Source of the DNA: Methylomonas fluvii
GTDB lineage: Bacteria; Pseudomonadota; Gammaproteobacteria; Methylococcales; Methylomonadaceae
Direction of reading: 5' to 3'
NCBI RefSeq assembly: GCF_014850975.1
Contig: NZ_JACXST010000002.1
Location: forward strand, 930,001 to 994,000
DNA: 64,000 nt
The number at the start of each line of letters is the position of its first letter. Position 1 is the stretch's first letter. Shown here piece after piece: positions 9,308-17,500 of this stretch. Position numbers and translations under genes: made by a program. The notes below the pieces were generated by a model. The model saw only the letters and a list, made by a program, of their open reading frames with translations. It was not told the origin of the DNA and did no database searches.

Positions 9308-9340
9308 AATTTGCGGTATTATGTAGCATCCGCACAAAGC
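9308..9340 (+). repeat. Left inverted repeat of the nested segment
   Basis: This 33-bp end pairs with 13763-13795 on the opposite strand, with mismatches at five positions. The best conserved parts are TATTATGTAGCA at 9317-9328 and CGCACAAAGC at 9331-9340. It lies just downstream of the last IS3-like base. Confidence 0.75.
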
Positions 9341-9400
9341 AATTCCTCGCATAAGCTTCTAACATAACACCTGTTTCTTAACTTAAAAAACAGGTGCCAC

Positions 9401-9832
9401 ATGGCAGATTCCCACGTTATTTCCGGTCTTCTCACCAAGCGTTCCGAACTGGCAGGATTGGTTCAGCACTATCAAGCGGAGATTAGCCGGATCACTGGTA
9501 ATCTTAACCACATTGACGCTACCATCAAATTGTTTGCTCCTGAGTTCGACCTGCGCACAGTCCGCGTCAAGGAACACCGGAAGCGCAATCAATATTTCAA
9601 ACATGGGGAAAGTCACCGGATAGTTTTGGATGTTCTGCGAGAGAGCGGCGGCGCATTGACTAGTCGACAGGTCGTAGAAAATATTCTACGACAAAAAGGG
9701 TTGGAATTGAGTGCGGACATGATAGATCAGTTCCAAAAAAGCGCCCTAAATGTACTAAAACGCCTAGAAAATAAAGGACTGATTGTACAAGCCGTTCCTA
9801 ATGGCGCATCGCGCACATGGCAAATCATCTAA
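9401..9832 (+). CDS. Small protein with N-terminal coiled coil and C-terminal winged-helix-like region, function unknown
   Basis: A 143-residue protein. Residues 5-40 are helical with a coiled-coil look (LLTKRSELAGLVQHYQAEI). Residues 65-143 have the layout of a winged helix: IVLDVLRESGGALTSRQVVENI, then FQKSALNVLKRLENKGLIVQA and a final TWQII strand. Proteins of this shape are common as unnamed genes in mobile DNA and may bind DNA. A modest ribosome site (AGGTG) precedes the ATG at 9401. It is the first gene inside the nested segment, but nothing shows it is a recombinase. Confidence 0.65.
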   Translation: MADSHVISGLLTKRSELAGLVQHYQAEISRITGNLNHIDATIKLFAPEFDLRTVRVKEHRKRNQYFKHGESHRIVLDVLRESGGALTSRQVVENILRQKGLELSADMIDQFQKSALNVLKRLENKGLIVQAVPNGASRTWQII

Positions 9833-9990
9833 CCTTATACTCATCATAATTTAACATTACGATTAGGCTGATTCTGCGACAAATTGACTCATCATCAACG
9901 TTAGTCTATCGGCTATACTCTTCTGCGGACAAAATCTATTGTCCATAAACTGAAGTACATTTTGGAGTTATTTTTTAGGAGTGTAATGGT

Positions 9991-10523
9991 ATGGTTACCA
10001 AATCAATCGGCAGGAAAATTCTTCTCAGTATAAGCTTGATGGCGCTAATGCAGTCTGCACTGGCTCAGACAGGGTCTGTGACAGCCACTGTTCAGCTTAT
10101 ACCGGCATCAGAAATTATGTCAGCTCCAATGGGAACACCATCTGATCCTGTTGAAAGTTTAGGCATTGTCCCACTTGCCAGCGGCGGCGCTTGGGCGAAT
10201 AGCGCCGGAGGCCCGACATTATAATCTATTACTATCTGCAACTGAATCCAGTTGGTAGTATTCCTGCTACAGCTACCATTACGTCCGTTGTTTGGTCTTG
10301 GGGACTATCCCGTTATCCGACTGGCTTGATAGTCTACCTGTGCCACAATACAACAAGTGCATGTATAAATGTAACTAGTACTGGAAGTGGCTCTACTTCA
10401 AGCTTCAATGGACTTCCTGCGAACAAGAAAATGATTTATGCGTTCGGCGTTGCTGGTTCTGGTTCTGTATCTCCGCCCGCTTATGGCCAAGTCGATCAGG
10501 TCATTGTGAACTACCAATATTAA
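9991..10523 (+). pseudogene. flhE: FlhE-like periplasmic flagellar protein, broken by a frameshift
   Basis: The first frame gives a signal peptide (residues 1-25, ending SALAQ) and then GGAWANSAGGPTL before a stop at 10222-10224. The next frame is open across that point and continues through VVWSWGLSRYPTGLIVYLC and FNGLPANKKMIYAFGVAGSG to VIVNYQY. Together they follow E. coli FlhE, which has a W...TL stretch, LRVRLC..RC, an FSGI-type strand and ends VIVNYR. Adding one base near 10218-10224 restores a single frame. FlhE is a periplasmic protein that limits proton leakage through the flagellar export gate. The break could be a real mutation or a sequence error. The ribosome site AGGAG (9977-9981) is good. 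Confidence 0.75.
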
Positions 10524-10532
10524 GCAAAATAT

Positions 10533-10569
10533 GACCGCCTCTATATTTTTAAATATTTAGGCGGTCTTT
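10533..10569. terminator. Hairpin terminator between convergent genes
   Basis: A perfect 8-bp stem, GACCGCCT at 10533-10540 and AGGCGGTC at 10559-10566, encloses an AT-rich loop and is followed by TTT. It sits between the flhE-like gene and the opposite-strand gene ending at 10577 and could serve both. Confidence 0.8.
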
Positions 10570-10576
10570 GGAGTCA

Positions 10577-11107
10577 TCATGCCGATTTTAAATATTTGCT
10601 ATATTTATCAAGGCCAGTTTTTGCTTGGTAATCTTCCGGCAGACTTTTATTAAACTGCATAATCTTGTTAAATATATCTGAGTCACTAGCCCCACTGCCC
10701 TTCATCTCTGTATAAATCTGAATTCGCTGGTCTCTAATTTTATCTGCTTCATTTTCAAAGTTCTTGACTTGCTGAGTATATGCGGACATGGCTGATGTGT
10801 CGCTTAGGCTAGGCAAATCATTCAAATCTACAAGCTCAAAATCTCTAGAGTACGTATATACGTTAGCCATCTCCTTTGCGAACTCAGGATCGCTATTTAC
10901 TCGATCAAAAATGAGCTTCACGCCATCTGATGTTGTGGCTTTTGAGTCGTTTAATGCCTTATAAGCGGAGCCACTGATTTGCACGTTATCACCAGCACTA
11001 ACAGCGTTGTCAGCGGTGATATTGTTGGCTGAGTTAGATTGATAATTGCGGGCAATGGATGAAGTGCCGTAGGTCGGGTACGTATTCGATGTTGTGTTTA
11101 TAAACAT
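10577..11107 (-). CDS. Unrecognised 176-residue soluble protein
   Basis: I do not recognise this protein. It has a low-complexity Ser/Asn/Thr-rich start (residues 1-45), then GDNVQISGSAYKALN, a short stretch reminiscent of the serine-rich segments of flagellar regulators such as FlgM, though this is only a resemblance. The rest is charged and helical (FENEADKIRDQRIQIYTEM) and ends DKYSKYLKSA. No signal peptide or membrane segment is seen. A TATCTCC stretch before the ATG gives a GGAGATA ribosome site on the - strand. It is convergent with the broken flhE-like gene and shares the terminator, so a flagellar link is possible. Confidence 0.6.
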   Translation of the reverse strand: MFINTTSNTYPTYGTSSIARNYQSNSANNITADNAVSAGDNVQISGSAYKALNDSKATTSDGVKLIFDRVNSDPEFAKEMANVYTYSRDFELVDLNDLPSLSDTSAMSAYTQQVKNFENEADKIRDQRIQIYTEMKGSGASDSDIFNKIMQFNKSLPEDYQAKTGLDKYSKYLKSA

Positions 11108-11415
11108 GCTCTATCTCCTTATTAAACCTGAAATTCAAACAGTCAAGATCAGTTTTTAATTAAAAAGCATGATTTATGCCAACGCATTTTGACTACTTTA
11201 TGGCGTTCTGATGGCTTTTTGGCATCGGCTTGCCGCCATTCTAGGCTAGCACCAATAATAAGCGGCAACTTTTTGCCGCTTCCCATACTCATGTGTTTTG
11301 ACGCGATTTCGCATAATGTAACGCAGAGGCCGTGCAACTTACACGGCTGCGAGTGTGCAAATAGAAGGCTCTTTGCGTCATGTTAATACTAGGACTGCTA
11401 TCTACAATAAAAGAC
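11108..11415. other. Non-coding stretch with two hairpins and a XerC-like half site
   Basis: No convincing gene lies here. A hairpin AGCGGCAA/TTGCCGCT is at 11261-11280. A second one pairs 11322-11333 with 11342-11351 around GCCGTG/CACGGC. Just before it, ATTTCGCATAA (11306-11316) equals the usual XerC arm of dif sites, but no XerD-like arm follows at the normal distance. The right part probably includes the edge of the IS1595-family element. Confidence 0.45.
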
Positions 11416-12438
11416 CTAAGAAGCCAGTCGTTCAGCCTGGCGCTTGTTGCCTTGCCAGTAACCGCACCAATCACGATTTACGCGAGTCTGAGCGCATTTT
11501 TTTGTAATATCCATAAAGATGTCACCATTGGGCAAACGCCGGGTATCTTCCCGATAAGCGGCTTCATTGGCATAATTCGCCAGATACAGGTTGCCGAACT
11601 TATGTGTTTGGCCGTACTGCATCCGGCGGAACCGTGAGAAATAGGATTCGGCCAAGTTGTTGGTGATGCCTGCATCACTACGATACTCCAGGGCATGATT
11701 CACGCGACGGGTGTCAAATTTAGCGTGGAGCACATCATAGGCGTTGGATTCATCGGCGCAGATCATTGATCCCTTTTTTAAAAACTCTGTAGCCAGCTTG
11801 CTTACGTCGGCCTGATTCTCGGATTTGATGACAAACGTCAGTGTCTTGTCAGCCCCTTTGATTTCATTATCTATCGTTTCCGCTCGTTGGCGCATTACGA
11901 ACACACAACGCTTATCCGGGCGTTGGTTTTCGGCCAAACGCCGATCTATGCGGTCTTCTTTCTTATTTTTGGGGCGGATATAGCCATTGACATAAGCGCC
12001 GTCCATGTGAATTTCTCCCGCCAGTGCTTCACCGTTACGTTGTTCCATCAGTGATTCTCTTATCTTATGCGCTAATACGAAAGCGGTTTTGTATTGAACA
12101 CCAAGATCACGAGAGAGCTGCAACGCAGAAATCCCTTTCACGGCATTGGAATAGATAGCTATTGCGCCCAAATAAACTTTCAGAGGTAACTTATGAAAAG
12201 CGAAGATCGTACCTGAAGTCACTGAAAAAGTATGGTTGCAATCTCTACAGCGCCATTGGCGACGACTTCTGATGAAGTAATGCTTCGCTAAACTGGCACA
12301 CATCGGACAACCGGTTTCATCGCCATCTCCCCAGCGCAGTTCCCGGAACAGTGAAAAGGCTTGGTCGTCGGTCATGGCGAAAACTTGGCGGACCGACAGG
12401 GTGCGAGCTTTGGCTGAAAGCAGGAAGTGTTGAGACAT
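11416..12438 (-). CDS. IS1595-family (ISXO2-like) transposase
   Basis: A 340-residue transposase. An N-terminal zinc ribbon has Cys at about 44, 47, 64 and 67 (CPMC and CRDC), followed by FSVTSGTIFAFHKLPLKVYL, the hallmark of ISXO2-type enzymes. The catalytic domain shows IHMDGAYVNG, ICADESNAYDVL and NLAESYFSRFRRMQYG, supplying the acidic residues of the DDE-like core. I start it at the ATG at 12438 (MSQHFLLSAK), not at an earlier in-frame ATG at 12522 that would add 28 unlike residues. Related tips lie around 11393-11410 and 12515-12532 (both with TCTACA), so the IS probably spans about 11.39-12.53 kb, with weakly defined ends. Confidence 0.9.
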   Translation of the reverse strand: MSQHFLLSAKARTLSVRQVFAMTDDQAFSLFRELRWGDGDETGCPMCASLAKHYFIRSRRQWRCRDCNHTFSVTSGTIFAFHKLPLKVYLGAIAIYSNAVKGISALQLSRDLGVQYKTAFVLAHKIRESLMEQRNGEALAGEIHMDGAYVNGYIRPKNKKEDRIDRRLAENQRPDKRCVFVMRQRAETIDNEIKGADKTLTFVIKSENQADVSKLATEFLKKGSMICADESNAYDVLHAKFDTRRVNHALEYRSDAGITNNLAESYFSRFRRMQYGQTHKFGNLYLANYANEAAYREDTRRLPNGDIFMDITKKCAQTRVNRDWCGYWQGNKRQAERLAS

Positions 12439-12565
12439 GGTAGAACTCCAAATATCTACGAATATGTGGATATTGTATCCTATATGTGGAAATACGCAAG
12501 ATTTATTTGTAGAATTATCCATGTATATGTAGACTATTCATTGGAATTGACATTAGGGGGATGCC
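12439..12565. promoter_or_regulatory. Divergent promoter region with direct repeats
   Basis: This gap separates the IS1595-family transposase from the DUF6471 gene on the other strand. ATATGTGGA occurs at 12462-12470 and again at 12482-12490, 20 bp apart, and a related ATATGTAGA lies at 12524-12532. Equal spacing close to two helical turns suggests protein-binding sites, although part of this may be the IS end. Confidence 0.4.
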
Positions 12566-12781
12566 ATGCATGAAGAATGGAGCCAAAGGGCTACCAACAT
12601 TCTTAAATCCGAACTCGCTCGCGCAGGAATTGGGTATGAGGAATTGATACGCCGCCTGGGCGAAATCGGCGTTGAAGAAAGCTATAAGGGGATTGCCAAT
12701 AAAATTAATCGTGGCGCATTCAGCTTTGCTTTTTTTATGCAGTGTATGAAGGCTATGAAGATTGAAAACATTAGGCTGTAA
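12566..12781 (+). CDS. DUF6471-family small protein
   Basis: A 71-residue protein with the pattern LKSELARAGIGYEELIRRL, then GVEESYKGIANKINRGAFSF and AFFMQCMKAMKI. This matches the DUF6471 family: small helix-turn-helix-like proteins often seen in mobile DNA and near transposases, of unknown function. A strong purine run (AGGGGG) precedes two ATGs, at 12561 and 12566; the second has better spacing and is in the family frame. It may bind DNA as a small repressor; that is inference. Confidence 0.75.
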   Translation: MHEEWSQRATNILKSELARAGIGYEELIRRLGEIGVEESYKGIANKINRGAFSFAFFMQCMKAMKIENIRL

Positions 12782-12813
12782 GAATTCAATACTATTATGG
12801 GGTTACAGAAAGC

Positions 12814-13227
12814 ATGAGCAATATAAATAATGATGTACTTAAATTGTTAGCCTTTATACTTTTGGCGACTCTGCTGGGAATCGGCGCTTTGTTTTCTAAA
12901 ATAGTCGGGCTCGATTTCGCAACAGGCATGGATGTTTTTACAAGAATTATTATGTGGCTAGCATTATTGGGTGTAGTAATTTATTTTATAAATGATTTCG
13001 GATTTAGATTCGTTTCAATTTTGCCAGCTAGTATTGTAAGCTTTTTACTTTGCTGGCTTCCGGCATTTGATTATTGGTCCAGCCAGGATTTTCGAAATTT
13101 TAGTTTTAATGGAAGTATAAATTATGCTTGGTATGCGACTGGCTGGATTCAGGCGCTGATCGGCCTAGCAATTATCACAGGTGGACATGGGTTAATACAT
13201 TATCTTGATTCGCGCAGTAGCTATTGA
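12814..13227 (+). CDS. Small integral membrane protein, unknown
   Basis: A 137-residue protein with four hydrophobic stretches that should cross the membrane: about residues 8-28 (LKLLAFILLATLLGIGALF), 42-62 (RIIMWLALLGVVIYFI), 66-85 (RFVSILPASIVSFLLCWL) and 110-128 (TGWIQALIGLAIITGG). I recognise no family. It follows the DUF6471 gene by 32 bases with no clear terminator, so the two may be co-transcribed. It lies within the nested segment and looks like passenger DNA. Confidence 0.6.
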   Translation: MSNINNDVLKLLAFILLATLLGIGALFSKIVGLDFATGMDVFTRIIMWLALLGVVIYFINDFGFRFVSILPASIVSFLLCWLPAFDYWSSQDFRNFSFNGSINYAWYATGWIQALIGLAIITGGHGLIHYLDSRSSY

Positions 13228-13395
13228 TGCCTCAAAAAAGTCTGTGCAGAGTCGACTTTTATTTATTTAACGAAAACATTACTACAGTAGCGGTAATAGA
13301 TAAAAGTACTCCAAATAAGTAAATTGAAAGAGCGCTACATAGAATAGATAAGTTAGTGTTTAACATAATAGGCGTTAATCCCACAAAGCTCAATA

Positions 13396-13734
13396 TCAAG
13401 CCGCACCCCCTATTCTGATTATGTACGGTTTAATCCCGCTAATGTCGGCGGATGTGCGTTGACTTTTATGATATTTCACAATTTTAAAATTGAGTATCAC
13501 TTCTTTCTGCGCTGTTGTTAACGCATCCATCCAGTTAAAGTTGCGCTTTATAAGCTCAAACCTTAAAAAAATTGGTGCCACAATAATTGTGGCAGCAAAG
13601 CAGCATATGAATGCTATCATTTTATCGCGTATAGCTGGATTAAATTCTTCTCCGAATAGTATTCCAATTACAGGCAGGCTTATTAAAAAATAGAAAATGG
13701 CGATTTTCTGATGTATATTTATTTTTTTCAACAT
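13396..13734 (-). CDS. Small membrane protein, unknown
   Basis: A 112-residue protein with two hydrophobic segments, about residues 10-28 (IAIFYFLISLPVIGILFG) and 37-60 (MIAFICCFAATIIVAPIFL), followed by a soluble basic tail. The ATG at 13734 is preferred over the one at 13749 because GAGG lies six bases before it on the - strand. It lies next to the right inverted repeat of the nested segment. I can assign no family or role. Confidence 0.5.
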   Translation of the reverse strand: MLKKINIHQKIAIFYFLISLPVIGILFGEEFNPAIRDKMIAFICCFAATIIVAPIFLRFELIKRNFNWMDALTTAQKEVILNFKIVKYHKSQRTSADISGIKPYIIRIGGAA

Positions 13735-13762
13735 GCTACACCTCAACATGTTGATTTATATG

Positions 13763-13795
13763 GCTTTGTGCGATTGCTACATAATATCGATAATT
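13763..13795 (-). repeat. Right inverted repeat of the nested segment
   Basis: The complement of this stretch matches 9308-9340 at 28 of 33 positions. Outside it, GTCTGG begins the detached right tip of the IS3 element (13797-13820). Confidence 0.75.
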
Positions 13796-13823
13796 TGTCT
13801 GGACAATGGGGTCCACTTTACCG

Positions 13824-14403
13824 TGACACCAAGAAAATCCCGAAAATAATCTGTAGCACTTTTACTATCTTCACCACTACGCCGCTTTTTAATAAAGGTC
13901 ACGTATCGATCGTTTCCGGCCTTCCATGCTGTCAGATTAATTCTGGCCGCTTCGTGAAGGTGATCAATATCGAAATTGACCGTTTTATTGATTGTTAGCG
14001 TGGTGTCGTCGATGCCTGTACCAGCCTTTAATTTGAGCGATACAACAAACATGAAATCCTGCCCATTTTCCTGGTAACGAGCAAAAAACAAATAGCCCCC
14101 AGTGGCGAGAGACGCACCGTCGATAGCTTTCTGATAGCAGGTTTTCAGTCCCAGAGTGTATACCCCAAGTCCTTGTTGGTCTGTCAGGTATTTGTCGAGC
14201 AAATCTGAAAAGGGGTAAGCAACATCCTCACTTTTAAAGGCCCCATAGCCACGAGTCATAGTTCGATTAAAAACATCACGAATCCCACCCACCAAATTTT
14301 GTAAATTATCTTCGTTTGGCAAGACCTCATCCCGCATTTTGGCTACCGACGGTTTGTGTCTATCCTTATCAAACCGATGGACGATTGCTTCCTGAATAAT
14401 CAT
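13824..14403 (-). pseudogene. NdpA/YejK-like nucleoid-associated protein, 5' part (interrupted)
   Basis: The N-terminal 193 codons of the nucleoid-associated protein whose remainder lies at 7538-7989. It begins MIIQEAIVHRFDKDRHKPS and includes LVGGIRDVFNRTM, YLFFARYQENGQDFMFVVSL and DYFRDFLGV, matching the start and middle of NdpA/YejK proteins. Translation would now run into the IS3 tip and stop at 13777 after 15 foreign residues. A GGAG ribosome site lies 6 bases before the ATG. NdpA-type proteins bind the nucleoid; homologues turn up in phage-defence and mobile contexts. Before the insertion this gene and the membrane-protein gene formed a coupled pair. Confidence 0.87.
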
Positions 14404-14476
14404 TTCTATGCTCCAACGAATATAAATTCCATTAACGGGATATTGTGTAAGTCTGCCAAAAAGCCACTATTGTCTT

Positions 14477-14502
14477 AATTTCGCAGACACGTCTGCGAAT
14501 TT
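14477..14502. promoter_or_regulatory. 26-bp near-perfect palindrome upstream of the ndpA-like gene
   Basis: AATTTCGCAGAC at 14477-14488 faces GTCTGCGAATTT at 14491-14502 with a 2-base centre; 11 of 12 positions pair. It lies between the hsdR stop and the ndpA-like start, about 75 bases before that start. No T-run follows in either direction, so an operator is more likely than a terminator. Confidence 0.5.
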
Positions 14503-14562
14503 GCCCGACACTGTCTGGCGAATTTTATCGAAGTAAAACCGATCCCTGACGATTGCAACGCT

Positions 14563-17500
14563 TCACAACCCAGCACCAGACTGTGGCGGCACATTGGGCG
14601 GTATCAATCCAGGCTGATAAGTCGTATCAAAAACAGTATCGGTCAGCCACCGCTTAAAGTTTGGATTATCGCTAAACTGTTTGAACAGTTCGGTGTGATC
14701 GGCCAGCAACTCAAGAATGACTCGGTTTAGTGCCTTGTCATGCTCTAGGCGTGCATTCTGTTTGTCGGAGTGCTGCACGGCATTTTGATAAGCCTTATCC
14801 TGAGAAACCCGATTCGGAATTTCCTCGGCAATCACCTTGCGAATCTTGTCGCCATCCTTCCATTCGATATTGCCGAACAAGTCGTTAAAGGCTTTGATGA
14901 TGTTGGATAGCTTGTCGATTTCGGTAATCTTGCCTCCGCCGCCAGCACTGGTCGGTGCCGGCTCTACACTGCCATCCTCATCTTCCATGCCCATGCTCAA
15001 CGCGGCTTTCACTTCCGGCCGATAGCTGTCCATGTCGATGGCGTCGAGCACGCCCTTGGAAAGATCTTCTTCCTTAGGCGCAGGCATCTTTGGAATCAGG
15101 AAATTCAGGAAGATCGCCAGTTTTTCCCAAGCCGGATGACCATAGGTCAATATAGCTCCCAGGAATCCATAGCTGCGTACGAAGGCCTTGGCTTTGCCTT
15201 TAAACTCGACTTGGGCATTTTCATCCAATTGCTGTTTGTACGCTTCGACGCAAACATCCAGAATCGGGTCCAACTTGTCGCGTTCCGCACCTTTGATGTA
15301 CAGCGCCACCAAGTCTTCCACCTGCTGCCAGGCATACACTTGATGGCCGTCCAGATCGTTTTTCAGGTCATGCAGTTTGTTCGGGTCGGTTTCGCCGACT
15401 TGCACCGTGGCGCGGTAATATTCCTGAAACGCCGCCTGTACCGCTTCGGCGTTGTCGGCAAAGTCCAGCACAAAGGTATCGTGTTTTTGCGGATGGGCGC
15501 GATTCAGTCGTGACAAAGTCTGCACGGCCTGCACCCCAGCCAGTGCTTTATCGACATACATGGTATGCAGCAATGGCTCGTCGAAGCCGGTGACGAATTT
15601 GTTGGCGACAATCAAAATCCGATACGGATCCTGCTTCAGCTTGGCCGGAATGTCCTTACTGGGAAAACCATTCATGTCAGCTTCGGTCACATTCTTGCCG
15701 CCCACCTCATGCTCGCCGGAAAACGCCACGATGGCCTTATACGGACTCTTGATTTCCCGCAAGTAATCGCCGATCTCGCGATGATAATCGATGGCCCGCG
15801 CGATGCCGTTGCAGACCACCATCGCCCTCGCCTGGCCGCCGATCTTGCGTTTGCCGATCACCTGCGCCGTAAAATGGTCGATCATGATTTCAGCCTTGCG
15901 GCGAATGGCTTTGTCGTGCGATTCGACGTAATGGCGGATTTTCTTCAGCGCCTTGACCTTGTCAAAATCCGGATCGTCTTCCACGGTCTTGGCGACGCGG
16001 TAAAAGCTGTCCACCGGCGTGTAATTTTTGATGACATCCAGGATGAAGCCTTCCTGAATCGCCTGCTTGGTGGTGTAAGTCAATTCCGGCGGCGAACGGA
16101 AATGTACCTCGTCGCCTTCCTGGTAGCGCTCGCCGAACAGCTCCAGGGTTTTATTCTTCGGCGTTGCGGTAAAGGCAAAGTAACTGGCGTTGGCCAGCAT
16201 CTTGCACGACTCGATCAGCTTGTTCACCGCGTCCTCGACCGACTCTTCGTCGTCCTCGTCGTCACCGGGCGCGGCGGACAAGGCAATGTGCATTTTGGCG
16301 GTGGTCTTGCCGCCCTGGCTGGAATGCGCCTCGTCGATCAGCAACGCAAAGCGGCGGGAACCCAGATCGTCCAGTTCATCCAGAATAAACGGAAATTTCT
16401 GCACCGTGGTGACGATGATTTTCTTGCCCTTGCGCAGAAAGCCGCGTAATTCCTCGGCGCTATCGGAATGGCCAAAGATCGAGGCGACATGGTCATAGCC
16501 CTTGATGGTCTTGGCAATTTGCGTATCCAGGGCGCGGCGGTCGGTGATAACAATCACCGAATCGAACTGGGCGCTATTGGCATCGTTGGCTTGCTTCAAC
16601 TCCACCAGCTGATGCGCCAACCAGGCTATGGTGTTGCTCTTGCCACTGCCGGCCGAATGCTGAATCAGGTAACGGCGGCCCACGCCTTCGGTTCCGCAGC
16701 GGCGCAACAAGGCCCGCACCGTGCGCAGTTGATGGAAGCGCGGGAACACCTGTTTGCGTTTTTTCTTGCTGCGCTCGTCTTCCTCCTCGACGATCTGGGC
16801 GAAGTTTTCGATGATGTTAGCCAGCGATTCCTTGGCCAGCACCTGTTTCCACAGGTAATCGGTTTTCAGACCGTCCGGATTGGGCGGATTGCCGGCGCCG
16901 CTGTTCCAGCCCTGATTAAAGGGCAAAAACCACGAGGTCTTGCCGGTTAGATGCGTGCAAAACGCCACCTCGCTGTCGTCCACCGCAAAATGCACGATGC
17001 AGCGGCCCATTTGAAACAGCAACTCGCGCGGGTCGCGGTCGGTTTGGTATTGGGTGATGGCGTCGGCGACGGTTTGTTTGGTCAGCGAGTTTTTCAATTC
17101 AAAGGTCGCCACCGGCAGGCCGTTGATGAAAATCGCCATATCCAGCGAACGCGCGGCTTCGTCGTTGCTGTAGCGCAGTTGGCGGGTGACGCTGAACAGG
17201 TTTTTGGCGAAATTTTCCGCCGAACTGGCATTACCCGGCGTCGGCAGGAATTTATACAAATCGACATGCGCCGGGCCGTGGCTGACGCCCTTGCGCAACA
17301 CATCCACCACGCCGCGTTTGGCAATCTCGCCCTGGATGCGATGCAGAAACTGGCTGCGTTTGATGCCCTCCCGAGCCAGTTCCAAAGTTTCAACTTTTTC
17401 GGGCTGAGTCGCCTGCAAAAAGGCTAATAATTTGACGACATCCAGCGCCACGTCGCGGTTGTAATCGTGCGGCTGACCTGGCTGATAACCGCCAATGCCG

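Larger units (their letters stand above)
9301..13796. mobile_element. 4.5-kb segment with 33-bp imperfect inverted ends nested in the IS3 element
   Basis: This stretch separates the IS3 right tip from its body. Its ends are related: 9308-9340 and the complement of 13763-13795 agree at 28 of 33 positions, sharing the core TATTATGTAGCA and CGCACAAAGC. The precise edge is uncertain by one base because a G is shared. No target duplication longer than one base is visible. Inside are a winged-helix-like gene, a broken flhE-like gene, a 176-residue gene, an IS1595-family transposase, a DUF6471 gene and two small membrane-protein genes. None is an obvious transposase for these ends, so how the segment moved is unknown. 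Confidence 0.65.
7990..13820 (+). mobile_element. IS3-family insertion interrupted by a 4.5-kb segment
   Basis: The ends are perfect 14-bp inverted repeats: TAAAGTGGACCCCA at 7990-8003 and its complement at 13807-13820. Both sides carry the trinucleotide CCG (7987-7989 and 13821-13823), a 3-bp target duplication as expected for IS3 elements. Removing the element and one CCG restores the ndpA-like frame exactly. The two end regions also align further inward once 9301-13796 is left out: the sequence around CTTAAACT (9293-9300) followed by GTCTGGACAATGG (13797 on) mirrors the left end. The bare IS would be about 1335 bp, a normal IS3 size, so the extra 4.5 kb was gained inside its right end. Confidence 0.9.

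Noticed and set aside
7990-13820. Composite transposon with two full IS3 copies
   Set aside because: Only a 24-bp tip is at the right; it aligns with the interrupted end of the left IS rather than with a second copy.
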